DNA from: Symsagittifera roscoffensis
Taxonomy: Eukaryota > Xenacoelomorpha > Acoela > Convolutidae
NCBI RefSeq assembly: GCF_963678635.1
Contig: NC_087070.1
Location: 47,969,467-48,033,466 of the forward strand
Reading direction: 5' to 3'
Length of the DNA: 64,000 bases
Below, piece by piece: positions 13,101 through 25,100 of the stretch (position 1 is its first letter; the number at the start of each line of letters is the position of its first letter). Made by a program: the position numbers and the translations under genes. The notes beneath the pieces are model-generated. The model was not told the DNA's origin. It was given only the letters and a program-made list of their open reading frames with translations, and searched no databases.

Positions 13101-16100
13101 AAACTCAATTCTGCCCTCATTTGATAACTCCGTCCTTCAAGTAAACCTTGACCCGATTACAATTTTATTAACCATATTAACCATGTCACTTATCTAATTT
13201 GTTTGTGTTGTGCTGCTATTGTGTAGGGTTGCCCCCCTGGACAATGACTATGCGATGATGTCTGCCGAGGTAACTAACACTCCTTTCTCCCCACGCTAAC
13301 AATTAATGCATCTCTATTTTAGTGTACGGTCTTTTAATGCATGTTGTAAGACACGACCAATGAAGTAGAACGTTAATAGCCCGGTTTGACCTCCAAAAAG
13401 TTCTTATATTGCGGTTTAATGCTACATATGTTAAATGATTCTGCAGCTTATTGCACATGCACGCCACAAAATGCTCATCATACAATTCCGTACACCTAGT
13501 TGGTGAAAAAGTACTTGACAATTAACTTTTATGCAACTTGTTAGCATTTTAATCACCGACTATGACAGCTATTTTGCCTTGTGTCAATTAAACTGTCGGT
13601 TTCTTATTTGAGAAAATCCCTTGTTATCATGTTCTGGGACTAAATACAGAAATATGAAAAAAACTTTCGTTCATGGAAAAAAGCTCATCACAGACCAGGG
13701 GCGGATCTAGGATTTTATCGAGGGGGTTGGAGGGGGGGGGCAGATTTTCAAAAACTTTTCGAAATTTTGTCGACCCTTTTTTTTTAGGTCGACCGAACCT
13801 GCACCGCAGACATTTCAAACAGTTTTCGATACGCATATTAGTGGCAATTTTCCATAGCAATAAGTGTGAGGAATTATATGACAGCATTTTTGGTTAACGG
13901 ACGAAAATCTGAATTGCTTCAGGGAAAAGATACTCACTTATTAGCATCAACTTATGTTTTACAAAATTATTCCCATCTCTAAACGACTAAATCAAGGGTT
14001 ACGCTTACAGAAATTTTGTACCTGGTCACAAATTGCCCACTTTTGTAATACGGAGGGGGGTTGTTTAAAAAAGTCTCAATTTTGAAAACGTTTTTGAAAA
14101 GATTATTAAAAAAGAGCATAATTACTCCGCGCTTTCTTTGAAAGTCAGAAAAGTTAATTAAAACAAAATAATTATTTCTCAGAAAGAGTTCGCTATTATT
14201 AGTGACCACTGCTTCTGGTTTTTGACAGCATGTGTTTTTTGATATGGTCGCCTTTGAAAACAACCGAACCCACTTTTCTTCCATTTGTGTTGCACCTGAA
14301 CAAAATTGATCACATGATTGATTATGATTCTAATTCTTCTCTACGTTAATGAGGATTATTTATTTCAATTAAAAAATATTTTCTCGCCAGTAGTACTTCT
14401 GACAAAAGTACTTTATTTTCTCGCCAGTAGTACTTTAGTTGATATAGCTTATTACAGTATGTTTATTAAAGTATGCACCAAAAAACATGGTTGCAAAAAA
14501 ACACTACGAGTTTTCAAAAAGTTTTGAGCGTTTTTAACGTTTAAAGCGTTTTAAACATGCAAGCATGCGCTTGATAAAAGTGAGTTTTTTCGAGATTTTA
14601 AATTCCGAGCCAACTGCGTAGATCATCCTGGATGAATCCTTTTAAACTGAACCTTCTCTCAAGTCATGCTGAGCTGGAATAGATCTACTCAGGGGCGGAT
14701 TTAGTGGGGGGGCGGGGTTTGGCGGACGCCCCTCTTCAGGAATTCGACCCCCTGCCGACCCAAAGGGTCCCCCCTTTGATACTTTTTCAGAAATCCATTT
14801 TTGGCCGACCGACCCTAAAATTTTTTTAAAGGCGCCTTTGGCGCCAATATATACTAACTTTGAGGGGGAGCGCGCGCCAAAAAAAACGCGAATTTTTTGT
14901 AAAATTTTTTCAAAAAGTGCCCAAAAACGGCTTTTTTGATTGTTTTTTCCTTCAAAAATTTGCCTGCGGTGCAGAAATTTTTGCCAAAATAGGGGCAAAC
15001 ACAGTGCTTTGGGAGAGCTCGAAAAATCAATTTGGTGGACCTAAAAAAAAAAGGTCGTCAAAATTTTGGAAAATTTTTTGAAAATCCACCCCCCCCCCCT
15101 CGAGAAAATCCTAGATCCGCCCCTGGATCTACTTCATATTTATTTCTACCTTCCTCAGTCCTTTTGAAATATTTCCGATTTGAATATGAAACTTGAGAAA
15201 GTTCATTTTTTATTGGAGTATTCTTTAATTTCAGTTTTCAATCTTAGTTTCTCCCCTTAGTTCACTATTGCATTGCTCAATTCTAGGTGCCGTAGTGTTA
15301 TCCAGTTGAAATTTTTCATTTTATTTTCAGTCAGAACAATTCCTAAAAAAGCCGGACGGAATAAATACGCAGCTTTGAAATTTATCATGACTTTGAAATT
15401 TATATTCTACCGTGACATTTGGTATGCAACTTGAAACCAGATAGTTTTATTAACAAAATGTCAAAACAAATGTAACAAAACTTTTAAAAGAGAACTGTGT
15501 ATTTAGAAATGATAAAAGACTTTTTAAAAACTTTTTTATTAAAAGCTTATAGCGATTAATAGACAACTAAAATGATCAAAAATTTTGATATTATCAAGCC
15601 AAAGTTGAAAAATTTAACCACAACGCACACAACACACAAGTTTATTCGAGAAAAAACTGAGGCAGTGTTAACTAAGTTTTTCTGTGTGATTTTGAACGCG
15701 ATGAAATTTCTCATGCGCGAAAAATCGAATGGTCGAAAGTTTTGAAAAATTCAGTCAGTCTTAAACTGTTTAAAAAGGCGTTGAATGGTTGAAACCTAGC
15801 ATGCGAACAACCTCCAATAAATACAAAAATATAATCTACCAATTATTCAGCTAAAATACTTTTTTTCTTTGATTTTTTTCGAAAACTGTTTCCTAAGCGT
15901 TTTGACAATTTTTGAACTCGAAGCCTAACTCATCAAGCCGTACCTGAAAATTAATAGTATTAGAGGAGAAGTTACTTTGTTCTTAATTAAATTTCTTGCT
16001 GTTTCAAAAAACGTAATTTGCAATATCGTTTCAACCGGCTCAGAGTAGAACTTTGCAGCATAGTGCAGAATGATCAGCTTCTTCCGACGCATGTTTTAAA

Positions 16101-19100
16101 AGCTTCGCCTGAAATCTAGTAGTATCAGAGAAGAAGTTACCTTGTTCCTAATAAAATTTCTTGCTGTTTCAAAAAGCCTAGTTTGCTATATCTTTTCAAC
16201 CGGCTCAGAGTAGAACTTTACAGCATAGTGCAGAATGATCAGCTTCTTCCGACGCATGTTTTAAAAGCTTCACCTGAAATCTAGTAGTATCAGAAAAGAA
16301 ACTACTTTGTTCCTAATTAAATTTCTTGCTGTTTCAAAAACAGTAATTTTCAATATCGTTTCAACCGGCTCAGAGTAGAACTTTGCAGCATAGTGCAGAA
16401 TGATCAGCTTCTTCCGACGCATGTTTTAAAACCTTCACCTGAAATCTAATAGTATCAGAGAAGAAGTTACTTTGTTCTTAATTAAATTTCTTGCTGTTTC
16501 AAAAAACGTAATTTGCAATATCGTTCCAACCGGCACAGAGTAGAACTTTGCAGCATAGTGCAGAATGATCAGCTCTTCAGACGCATGTTTTAAAACCTTC
16601 ACCTGAAATCTAATAGTATCAGAGAAGAAGTTACCTTGTTCCTAATAAAAGTTCTTGCTGTTTCAAAAAGCGTAGTTTGCTATATCGTTTCAACCGGCTC
16701 AGAGTAGAACTTTGCAGCATAGTGCAGAATGATCAGCTCTTCAGACGCATGTTTTAAAACCTTCACCTGAAATCTAATAGTATCAGAGAAGAAGTTACCT
16801 TGTTCCTAATTAAATTTTTGCTATTTCAAAAAACGTTATTTGCAATATCGTTTCAACCAGCTCAGAGTAGAACTTTTCAGCATAGTGCAGAATGATCAGC
16901 TTCTTCCGACGCATGTTTTAAAACGTTCACCTGAAATCTAATAGTATCAGAGAAGAAGTTACTTTGTTCCTAATTAAATTTCTTGCTGTTTCAAAAAACG
17001 TTATTTGCAATATCGTTTCAACCAGCTCAGAGTAGAACTTTTCAGCATAGTGCAGAATGATCAGCTTCTTCCGACGCATGTTTTAAAAGCTTCACCTGAA
17101 ATCTAGTAGTATCAGAAAAGAAACTATTTTGTTCCTAATTAAATTTCTTGCTGTTTCAAAAACAGTAATTTTCAATATCGTTTCAACCGGCTCAGAGTAG
17201 AACTTTGCAGCATAGTGCAGAATGATCAGCTTCTTCCGACGCATGTTTTAAAAGCTTCACCTGAAATCTAATAGTATCAGAGAAGAAGTTACTTTGTTCT
17301 TAATTAAATTTCTTGCTGTTTCAAAAAACGTAATTTGCAATATCGTTCCAACCGGCACAGAGTAGAACTTTGCAGCATAGTGCAGAATGATCAGCTCTTC
17401 AGACGCATGTTTTAAAACCTTCACCTGAAATCTAATAGTATCAGAGAAGAAGTTACTTTGTTCTTAATTAAATTTCTTGCTGTTTCAAAAAACGTAATTT
17501 GCAATATCGTTTCAACCAGCTCAGAGTATAACTTTTCAGCATAGTGCAGAATGATCAGCTTCTTCCGACGCATGTTTTAAAAGCTTCACCTGAAATCTAG
17601 TAGTATCAGAAAAGAAACTACTTTGTTCCTAATTAAATTTCTTGCTGTTTCAAAAAACGTAATTTTCAATATCGTTTCAACCGGCTCAGAGTAGAACTTT
17701 GCAGCATAGTGCAGAATAATCAGCTTCTTCCGACGCATGTTTTAAAACCTTCACCTGAAATCTAATAGTATCAGAGAAGAAGTTACTTTAATCCTAATTA
17801 AATTTCTTGCGGTTTCAAAAAACGTAATTTGCAATATCGTTTCAACCAGCTCAGAGTATAACTTTTCAGCATAGTGCAGAATGATCAGCTTCTTCCGACG
17901 CATGTTTTAAAACGTTCACCTGAAATCTAATACTATCAGAGAAGATGTTACTTTGTTCCTAATTAAATTTTTGCTATTTCAAAAAACGTTATTTGCAATA
18001 TCGTTTCAACCAGCTCAGAGTAGAACTTTTCAGCATAGTGCAGAATGATCAGCTTCTTCCGACGCATGTTTTAAAAGCTTCACCTGAAATCTAGTAGTAT
18101 CAGAAAAGAAACTACTTTGTTCCTAATTAAATTTCTTGCTGTTTCAAAAAGCGTAATTTGCAATATCGTTTCAACCAGAGTGCAGAATAGACATTTGCAG
18201 GATAGTGCAGAATAATCTTCCGACGCATGTTCTAAGTTTGGGGCAAAACTGCTTGTGCATCATGTCGAAACAATTCCGGTTACAATTTAAATGATTTCGA
18301 ATTTTTTATCTAAAACATTGATAAACTAAGCGAAAAAAATTTTCTATTCGCCTTTTTCAGTTTGACCGCCCCAGGTTAAATATGAAGTGATTTACCGTAA
18401 TTATGAAGTGTCTCGTAATTTATTATTAAGACGAAATGACCTGCCTCATTTCAAGTTCAAATAATTTGATTCGTGTTATAAGAACTCAACATTTTGCGTG
18501 TCAAATATCCTAAGCTAGACAAATTAGCTTTTTCAAACCCCATATCTCTATGAAAAAATAGCAGAAGAAATTTGCTCCAGAAAATTACATTTTTCAGATT
18601 TTTTTTTGGGGGGGGGGGAGAGAAAAGAGATCGCAGTTTTTCTGAATTGAGACGCGACCGGCTTTGAGCTTCTTTTATAATTGTTTTGTTTCTTACTTTT
18701 TCTACCTTTGAGTTTGATGTAAAGTATTTTTTTACTAAGCAATCATATTCAGCAACTAACTTTTATATTAGTTACTGTACATCAGATTAATTGCAGTCGC
18801 TGACCCTTTTTGATCAGAATACAAAAAAGTTCATCCCCAAAATCAATGGTTTTTGTCGGTATCTACTAAGACCCAGTATCTACTTAGCCTAATTGTTGTG
18901 ATAAACTTATTAAATAGTTTCAGATAGTTGAAATGTTTACCGGGGTAGCAATGGTTGCCCCGCGATGAAATTGTCCGACAGAAGATATCACTTGCTCAAG
19001 ACATCATCTTCAAAAAATCTCCTGATTGCGGATTCTCAAGCACGCCATCTTGATTTTCCAAATTTCAATATCTTGTCCCTACCTGGGGCCCGAATTGGTG

Positions 19101-22100
19101 CGGTCAAAAACTTCTTACCCGAGAAAGACAAATTCAACATCATCGCTCTGCTCATCGGCGGAAACGACGCCTTCAACGGAAAAGACCCCTCCAGTATACC
19201 TGCAGGCGACATTGCTGAAGAACTGTCGAAGCTAGCCGAGGAGCTGTGTGAACGAGCCAAAAAAGTTTTCGTCATCGGAATCCCTCATCGTAGTGAGAAC
19301 CGAGCTCGATCTGCAAAAATAAACGAATTCCTAAGAAAGATAAAAGGAACTTGGAAGTTTAGAGGAGTGAGTGAAAAAATCCACAGCTCGTATCATTTGA
19401 AAACTGACGAAGTGCACCTCAGTGAAGAAGGTCTGAAGGGCATTAAAAGTATTCTCAAGAATAAAATCTTATACGATAAACATTCGAACATCTGCAATAC
19501 AGAAGGACATCTGGTATATTACGAGTGTCGTTTCAAGAACTGTCAGTGCCCCTATTAACGTAAGTAGAAATAGTGAACCGCAGGCCTCCCCTTTTCGGGA
19601 ACCACCAGGTTTGTCTATTTCTTCTTTTCCCCTGAGTGAGCCACAGGCCTCCCCTTTTCGGGAACCACCAGGCTTAACTGTTTTTCTATCCATAGTATAA
19701 GCAAAAATGGGCAAAAACTGCAAAACATGTAAAAGAGGCTTTGCCAGCAACGAGAAAACATACACTTGTGTCGCATGCAACGCTCAAATGCATTTGGAAC
19801 CAACTTGTGTTGGGTTGTCTCTAGTGGCCATAAATGGAATAAAAGAACTAGGGCCGAATGTCATGTTGCTTTGTAATACTTGTGTGCAAAATAATGAACG
19901 AGACAACTTTATAAGATGCAAAACCCTGGCCAACATAGACGAGAAGCTCTCAAACATTGATGTAACTGAAAGCCTTAAAAGCATGGAAAGAAGACTTACC
20001 GATTTAGTAGATCAAAAAATTGGAAATGCAATGAAAACGACATGCGATAAAGTGGAAAAAACTTATAGTGCCGTTGTAGCTGCTGAAACCACCACCCGGA
20101 TAAATCAAGCTCAAACCACTCAACATGCTGCCAGATCTAACTCTGATCACAACATAAATCAAAGTTTTAGGATACAAGGGGTCAAAGAGGACCCTGAGAA
20201 AACAAAAGGAGAAAACCTTGTCCCAACAAATGACGAAGTAAACGAAATACTAGACATAATTGGAGTGAAGCCGAAAATAATAGAACTAAAACGACTGGGA
20301 AAATTTGATCGTAATCGAATGAAGCCAAGAACACTGCTGGTAACTGTACCTAGCGAACATGAAGCACGACTAGTACTAGCAAAAAGCCGAGAAAAGCGAG
20401 AACAATTGGTCGAAAAAGAGGTCTACCTGCTACCAGCATTGACCAAAGAGAGTGCAATTAAAGAGAACGAAATCCTTAAGAAACGAAGACAACTACTAGA
20501 TGAAGGCGTTCCTCGCGAAAAGCTGAAAATAAGGAATCTAGAATTGTTCAATGATGGTGTGAAAGTAACTATTGACACTGAAGTTCAGGAACCCCAGCAT
20601 TGACTAGGATTCCTCAACATTCTGCAACTAAATACTAGAAGCCTAATCAACATAGAGAGAAGAACTAAGCTAGCAAATGCAATTGCAGTTGGAAATTTTA
20701 ATGTCATATGCTTAAGCGAAACTTGGCTTAACGAGAATATTCAATCATCAGAGCTTTTTCTAAGTGAATATAACATCTATAGATCTGATAGAGCTATTGT
20801 GAGTGGTAAAAACTGTCACGGAGGCAGCCTAATAGCTGTCAAGAATAGTCTAATTACCGAGGACTTATCCACCAAACATGACATTCCTGATTCATGTGTG
20901 CTATGTAGTATAAAACTTCATCAAACTGAAATGATAATTGGCTCATTCTACAATCCGCCAAAAAACAGTAATTACAGATACAAAGTGCATGAATTTGAAC
21001 AACTGATCAAAGCCATTCCTAAAAACAAACCGTTTCTCTTATGTGGGGATTTAAATTTCCCAGAAACAAACTGGAACACCCTCACCAGTACTGACGAGGA
21101 AGAAAACCAAATACTGCAAATTTTTGAAAATGGACTCTTTAGGCAGGCGATAGATTTCCCAACATGTGTGAAGAACATACTAGACGTAGCCTTCTATCGG
21201 AATTGCTATACAAGTGCCGAACAAGATTTTAACGTTTCCAAGATTTATGACTGCTCAGATCACAATGCCATAATGTTGTCTATTGAATGCACGGTATCAG
21301 AGCCGAAACCATACTTGGAAAATTTTAGAAGTTTTGGAAATGCCGATTTTGAAGGAATAAACAATTTTATAAACGAGAACCCATTTGAACCAGTATGCCA
21401 CACAAACATTAACAAAATGCATGAGGAGTACACCCAATATTTGGATGAAATCATTAAGAGTTTTGTGCCTCTCAGAACAAGACATAGGCAATCACTTCCA
21501 CCTTGGATAACAAGTAGCACTTCAAATTTGATCAAAAAGTTACAAACAAAACGGCAATCATGTATACTCAAACCCACCAACTACAGAAGACAACAAGTTA
21601 AACTGTTTGAAAATTTAGTAACTGAATCATCGGAAGTGGACAGGAAAAACTACCAAGAGGAATTGTTTAGAACACGGAACACTAATGTAATTTTTAAACA
21701 CCTAAAGAACTTGAATAAACATACAAGTCTTCCTAAGTTACTCATAAAAGATGAAGTTGAAAGCACAAATCCAAACGAACAAGTCAACATGCTAAACGAC
21801 TTCTTTCATTCAGTTTTTAATCCTAAAGAAAGTTTTAGTATTAGAGATATTCAATTTGGAAATCCCTTGTTAACGAATTTTGATATATCGAAAAAGACAG
21901 TAAGTGAGATTTTATCAACTCTGGACGTAACAAAGTCACGCGGCCCAAATGGGTTGCCACCTAGCTTTTTTCAGAAAACGAACCGCAATATATGCAAACC
22001 GATGAACAAAATTTTGAGAAACGTAAAACGCCTACGAAAAATACCTGATTCATGGAAAACAGCTGCAGTTACTCCTGTTCACAAAAAAGGTGACCGAAAA

Positions 22101-25100
22101 TTGGTGAACAACTATCGACCAGTATCGCTATTAAATATTGACAGCAAAGTCCTTGAAAAATGTATATACAAAGACCTGTACCCTTACTTTGCCTGGTATT
22201 TGACGAAACATCAACACGGTTTTACTAAAGGTAGATCAGTTTTGACAAACATGCTCTCCTTCCTGAAAGAAATATATGAAGCGCGTGACAATGACTCAAA
22301 CGCAGAAATTGTAGCAGTCTACACTGACTTTGCAAAAGCCTTTGATAAAGTTCCGCATTTTGATCTACTCAAGAAAGTTGCACTTATAGGAATAGGAGGC
22401 TGCATGTTAGAGGTACTCTATGACTATCTGAAAAACAGGAAACAGTTTGTACGAGTAGACAATATCAGCTCAAAAGTTTTAGAAGTCACTAGTGGTGTTC
22501 CCCAAGGATCACTTTTAGGACCACTGCTCTTTTGCATTTTTATTAACGACCTACCTGAAGTACTCAAATTCTCTGAACCATATATTTTTGCGGATGATCT
22601 TAAACTACTTTCCATCAAAAAAACATCAATTGAAATTCAAGAAGATCTGGACAAAATTCAGCAGTGGGTAACTGAAAACAAAATGGAATTAGCACTAGAC
22701 AAATGTGCAAAAGTAAGTTTTAGGGGCGGAGACGCCAACTCTATGCTTTTTGGTGTAGTGCTTGGAACATCGAAGGTTGTGAAAGATCTGGGAATTTTTG
22801 TGTCGGGCGATTTAAGTTGGAAGGTACACATTGAAACAAGATTAAAGAAGGCAAACCAAGTACTGTACCTCCTGAGAAGAAACCTATCAGCAAAGATAAA
22901 TACGTTTGTAAAGTTAGGCCTGTATAAGTCACTAATACTCCCAGTGTTATTATACGGACTCTCATGTACACATATATCGAGGGGGGATCAATTGCAGTTG
23001 GAGCGATTTCAAAAGAAAGCAATCCGGTGGATCACTGGAAATAAAACGGGAGTGTACATCAACGAACTACGCTTGCTAAACATTTTACCCCTGTCCATGT
23101 TCATCCAGCTAAATAACATCTTACTTCTTGCCAGTCTTGATTCTAATGAACGAAATGAAATAGTGTTAAACAGGCGAACCACACGGGCTAGAAATATAGA
23201 AATTTTTGAGATGCGAAAAGTGAGAACGGAAAAAGCGAGAAACGAATTTGTTTTCAGAACCAGTAGGATTGTAAATCGATTAGAACCATATATTCATTTT
23301 GATAAACGAATCGGCCTCAAGACGAGAATTTTAAACACGATGTGGAAATTTGTAAACGAGAGATTTTCAGAAATGACAACGTGCACGTGGCAATTATTCT
23401 GTGATTGTATCACGTGCAGAAACAAGTGGACATTGTTTTAGAGAAGACGCCGGGACCAAGACTCCCAACAGCAGTGCTGTGAATCCCCAACAACAACAAC
23501 AACAACAACAACAATAAAAGTATATCATGGGATCAGTATAAAATAAAATAGTTGCAGAACCTATGTGGCCGAAATAATTAGCGTTTGATACAAATGGTGA
23601 TATCTTTTGAAAAAGCTACATGAAACAGCAATCTAGTCCAATCTTGTGATTAAACGAGTTGTCATCTTTTTTTTTTAATTTAGTTTGTTCTCGTGTATCA
23701 AACTTTGATTTCTTTTAAAGAATAGTTATGACTAATTTTCAGTCCGTACACAAATTTTGGTGCAAAAAAACTATGACTGCTTTTTTCTTGTGTTTCGGCG
23801 GAGAATTTTTATGCATTAAGGTTAATGTTCCAGATCGTTGATAGTTTTTTTTATAGATGATTGCTTCTGATTTGACTACAAGCAGGAACAATTCTTGAAG
23901 ATAGTTTATTGTTAAGGAAGCCCAAATTTCGATTTGAACAGTGTACATGTGGAGTTTATAGTAGTTGAGTGACCATGATTTGTGTGTGTATAAAAGTGTG
24001 TTTTTGAGAGTTTTTTTTATCACTGTGTGCAATTGCATGTTTCAGTGTTGAGCCATTAATGGACCATGACAACAGCGACTCTGAGCACCAACAGTACGGG
24101 TATGGGCATCACTATCCATTGGTTATCTAAAATGGGGGTTAAAACTGAAAGTAAAGTCTCGGCACATTTCATTTACTTCAAAATTAATTTTCAACTAGCA
24201 ACAAGAAAAGGTTTTCGAAAAAACAACTTAAATGAGTTTGCAAAAACCTTGAGAGACTAAAAGATTTTTGAATACTTTGAAAATTAATTCCAGAAAACTT
24301 GGCAAAAAAAACTTTTAAAAAGTGTTTTAATGACGCATTAGAAATTATTTCATGGCTTGCGGTTTTAACTTCCTATCGTCTGGCAACTCAAATACTGCAA
24401 TCATTGAAAAGACTGTAATTATTGAAATTAAAATTGCATGTTCTGAATCCATTACGATGGCCATAAGGTATGAAGGTGTTTTTTGCGTAGTAGCCCAACA
24501 AGATGTTTGTTTTTCAGGAGTAGCCCAACTAGAGCTTCAACCAACCCCAGACGACCCACTTCAAACTACTCGAACAACAACAATAATGATAGACACCTGT
24601 CATTGAACTTACGTCACAGTCAGAACTACCAACAGCAACCACCCCCTCAATCACTCTCCAGGCCAACCTCCAAACCCCCCTCCCACCCCACCCAAAGTCC
24701 CTCGACTACACCTTCTTCAAATAACTACTCCCCCATGGGTAAAAATACTTGTTACATTTTTAATCAGGTGATAGAGAAATCTCCTAAGCTTCTAACATGT
24801 GGATTTAACTCATCAGCATAAAAATAATTTTCTTGTGACAGTTTATTTTTCGGTAAGAAAGTGAAATATTTTTTGACAGAATAGTGAAGGAACTAATATG
24901 CTTACGAGAAATCGGGAAAAAAAATTCTAGCAAATTAGCAAAAATTTGAACTTTCCAATCAAGAATTATCAAAATTTTTAAATTTCCGAAAGATTGTTAA
25001 AACATGTGCCAATTGTTTGTTTGATTTAGTGGATAGTTCTCCTTATATCGATTCTTAGATTTTACATGTCTTAATATTTGAGGACCGATCTCCAAATTAA

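Larger units (their letters stand above)
6673..13226. other. Large prominin intron, mostly without recognised features
   Basis: AT-rich sequence interrupted by small repeats listed separately (7119, 8401, 9830-10615, 11123). Short open frames lack codon-like composition, splice context or motifs. I see no gene. Confidence 0.55.
18942..23515 (+). mobile_element. CR1/Jockey-group non-LTR retrotransposon (LINE), nearly intact
   Basis: A sense-oriented LINE sits in a prominin intron. It has three long open frames: esterase (18965-19558), PHD finger (19707-20603), and endonuclease plus reverse transcriptase (20604-23441). A short 3' UTR follows, and the element ends in a (CAA)n tract at 23488-23515. 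All frames are free of internal stops, so the insertion is recent or conserved. The 5' boundary is not certain; the listed start is the hairpin before the first ATG. No target duplication was identified. The RT and APE-type endonuclease motifs place it among CR1/Jockey relatives. Confidence 0.9.

Noticed and set aside
13627..14284. Open frames of 74-101 codons on both strands in the intron
   Set aside because: No motif or splice context, and overlap with a truncated MITE. They look like chance frames.
14642..14998. A 118-codon minus-strand frame with Pro-rich ending
   Set aside because: Lies within a MITE. Similar frames in other MITE copies are broken and the composition follows the G runs.
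19036..19803. Minus-strand open frames across the LINE first ORF
   Set aside because: Shadows of the esterase and PHD frames on the + strand.
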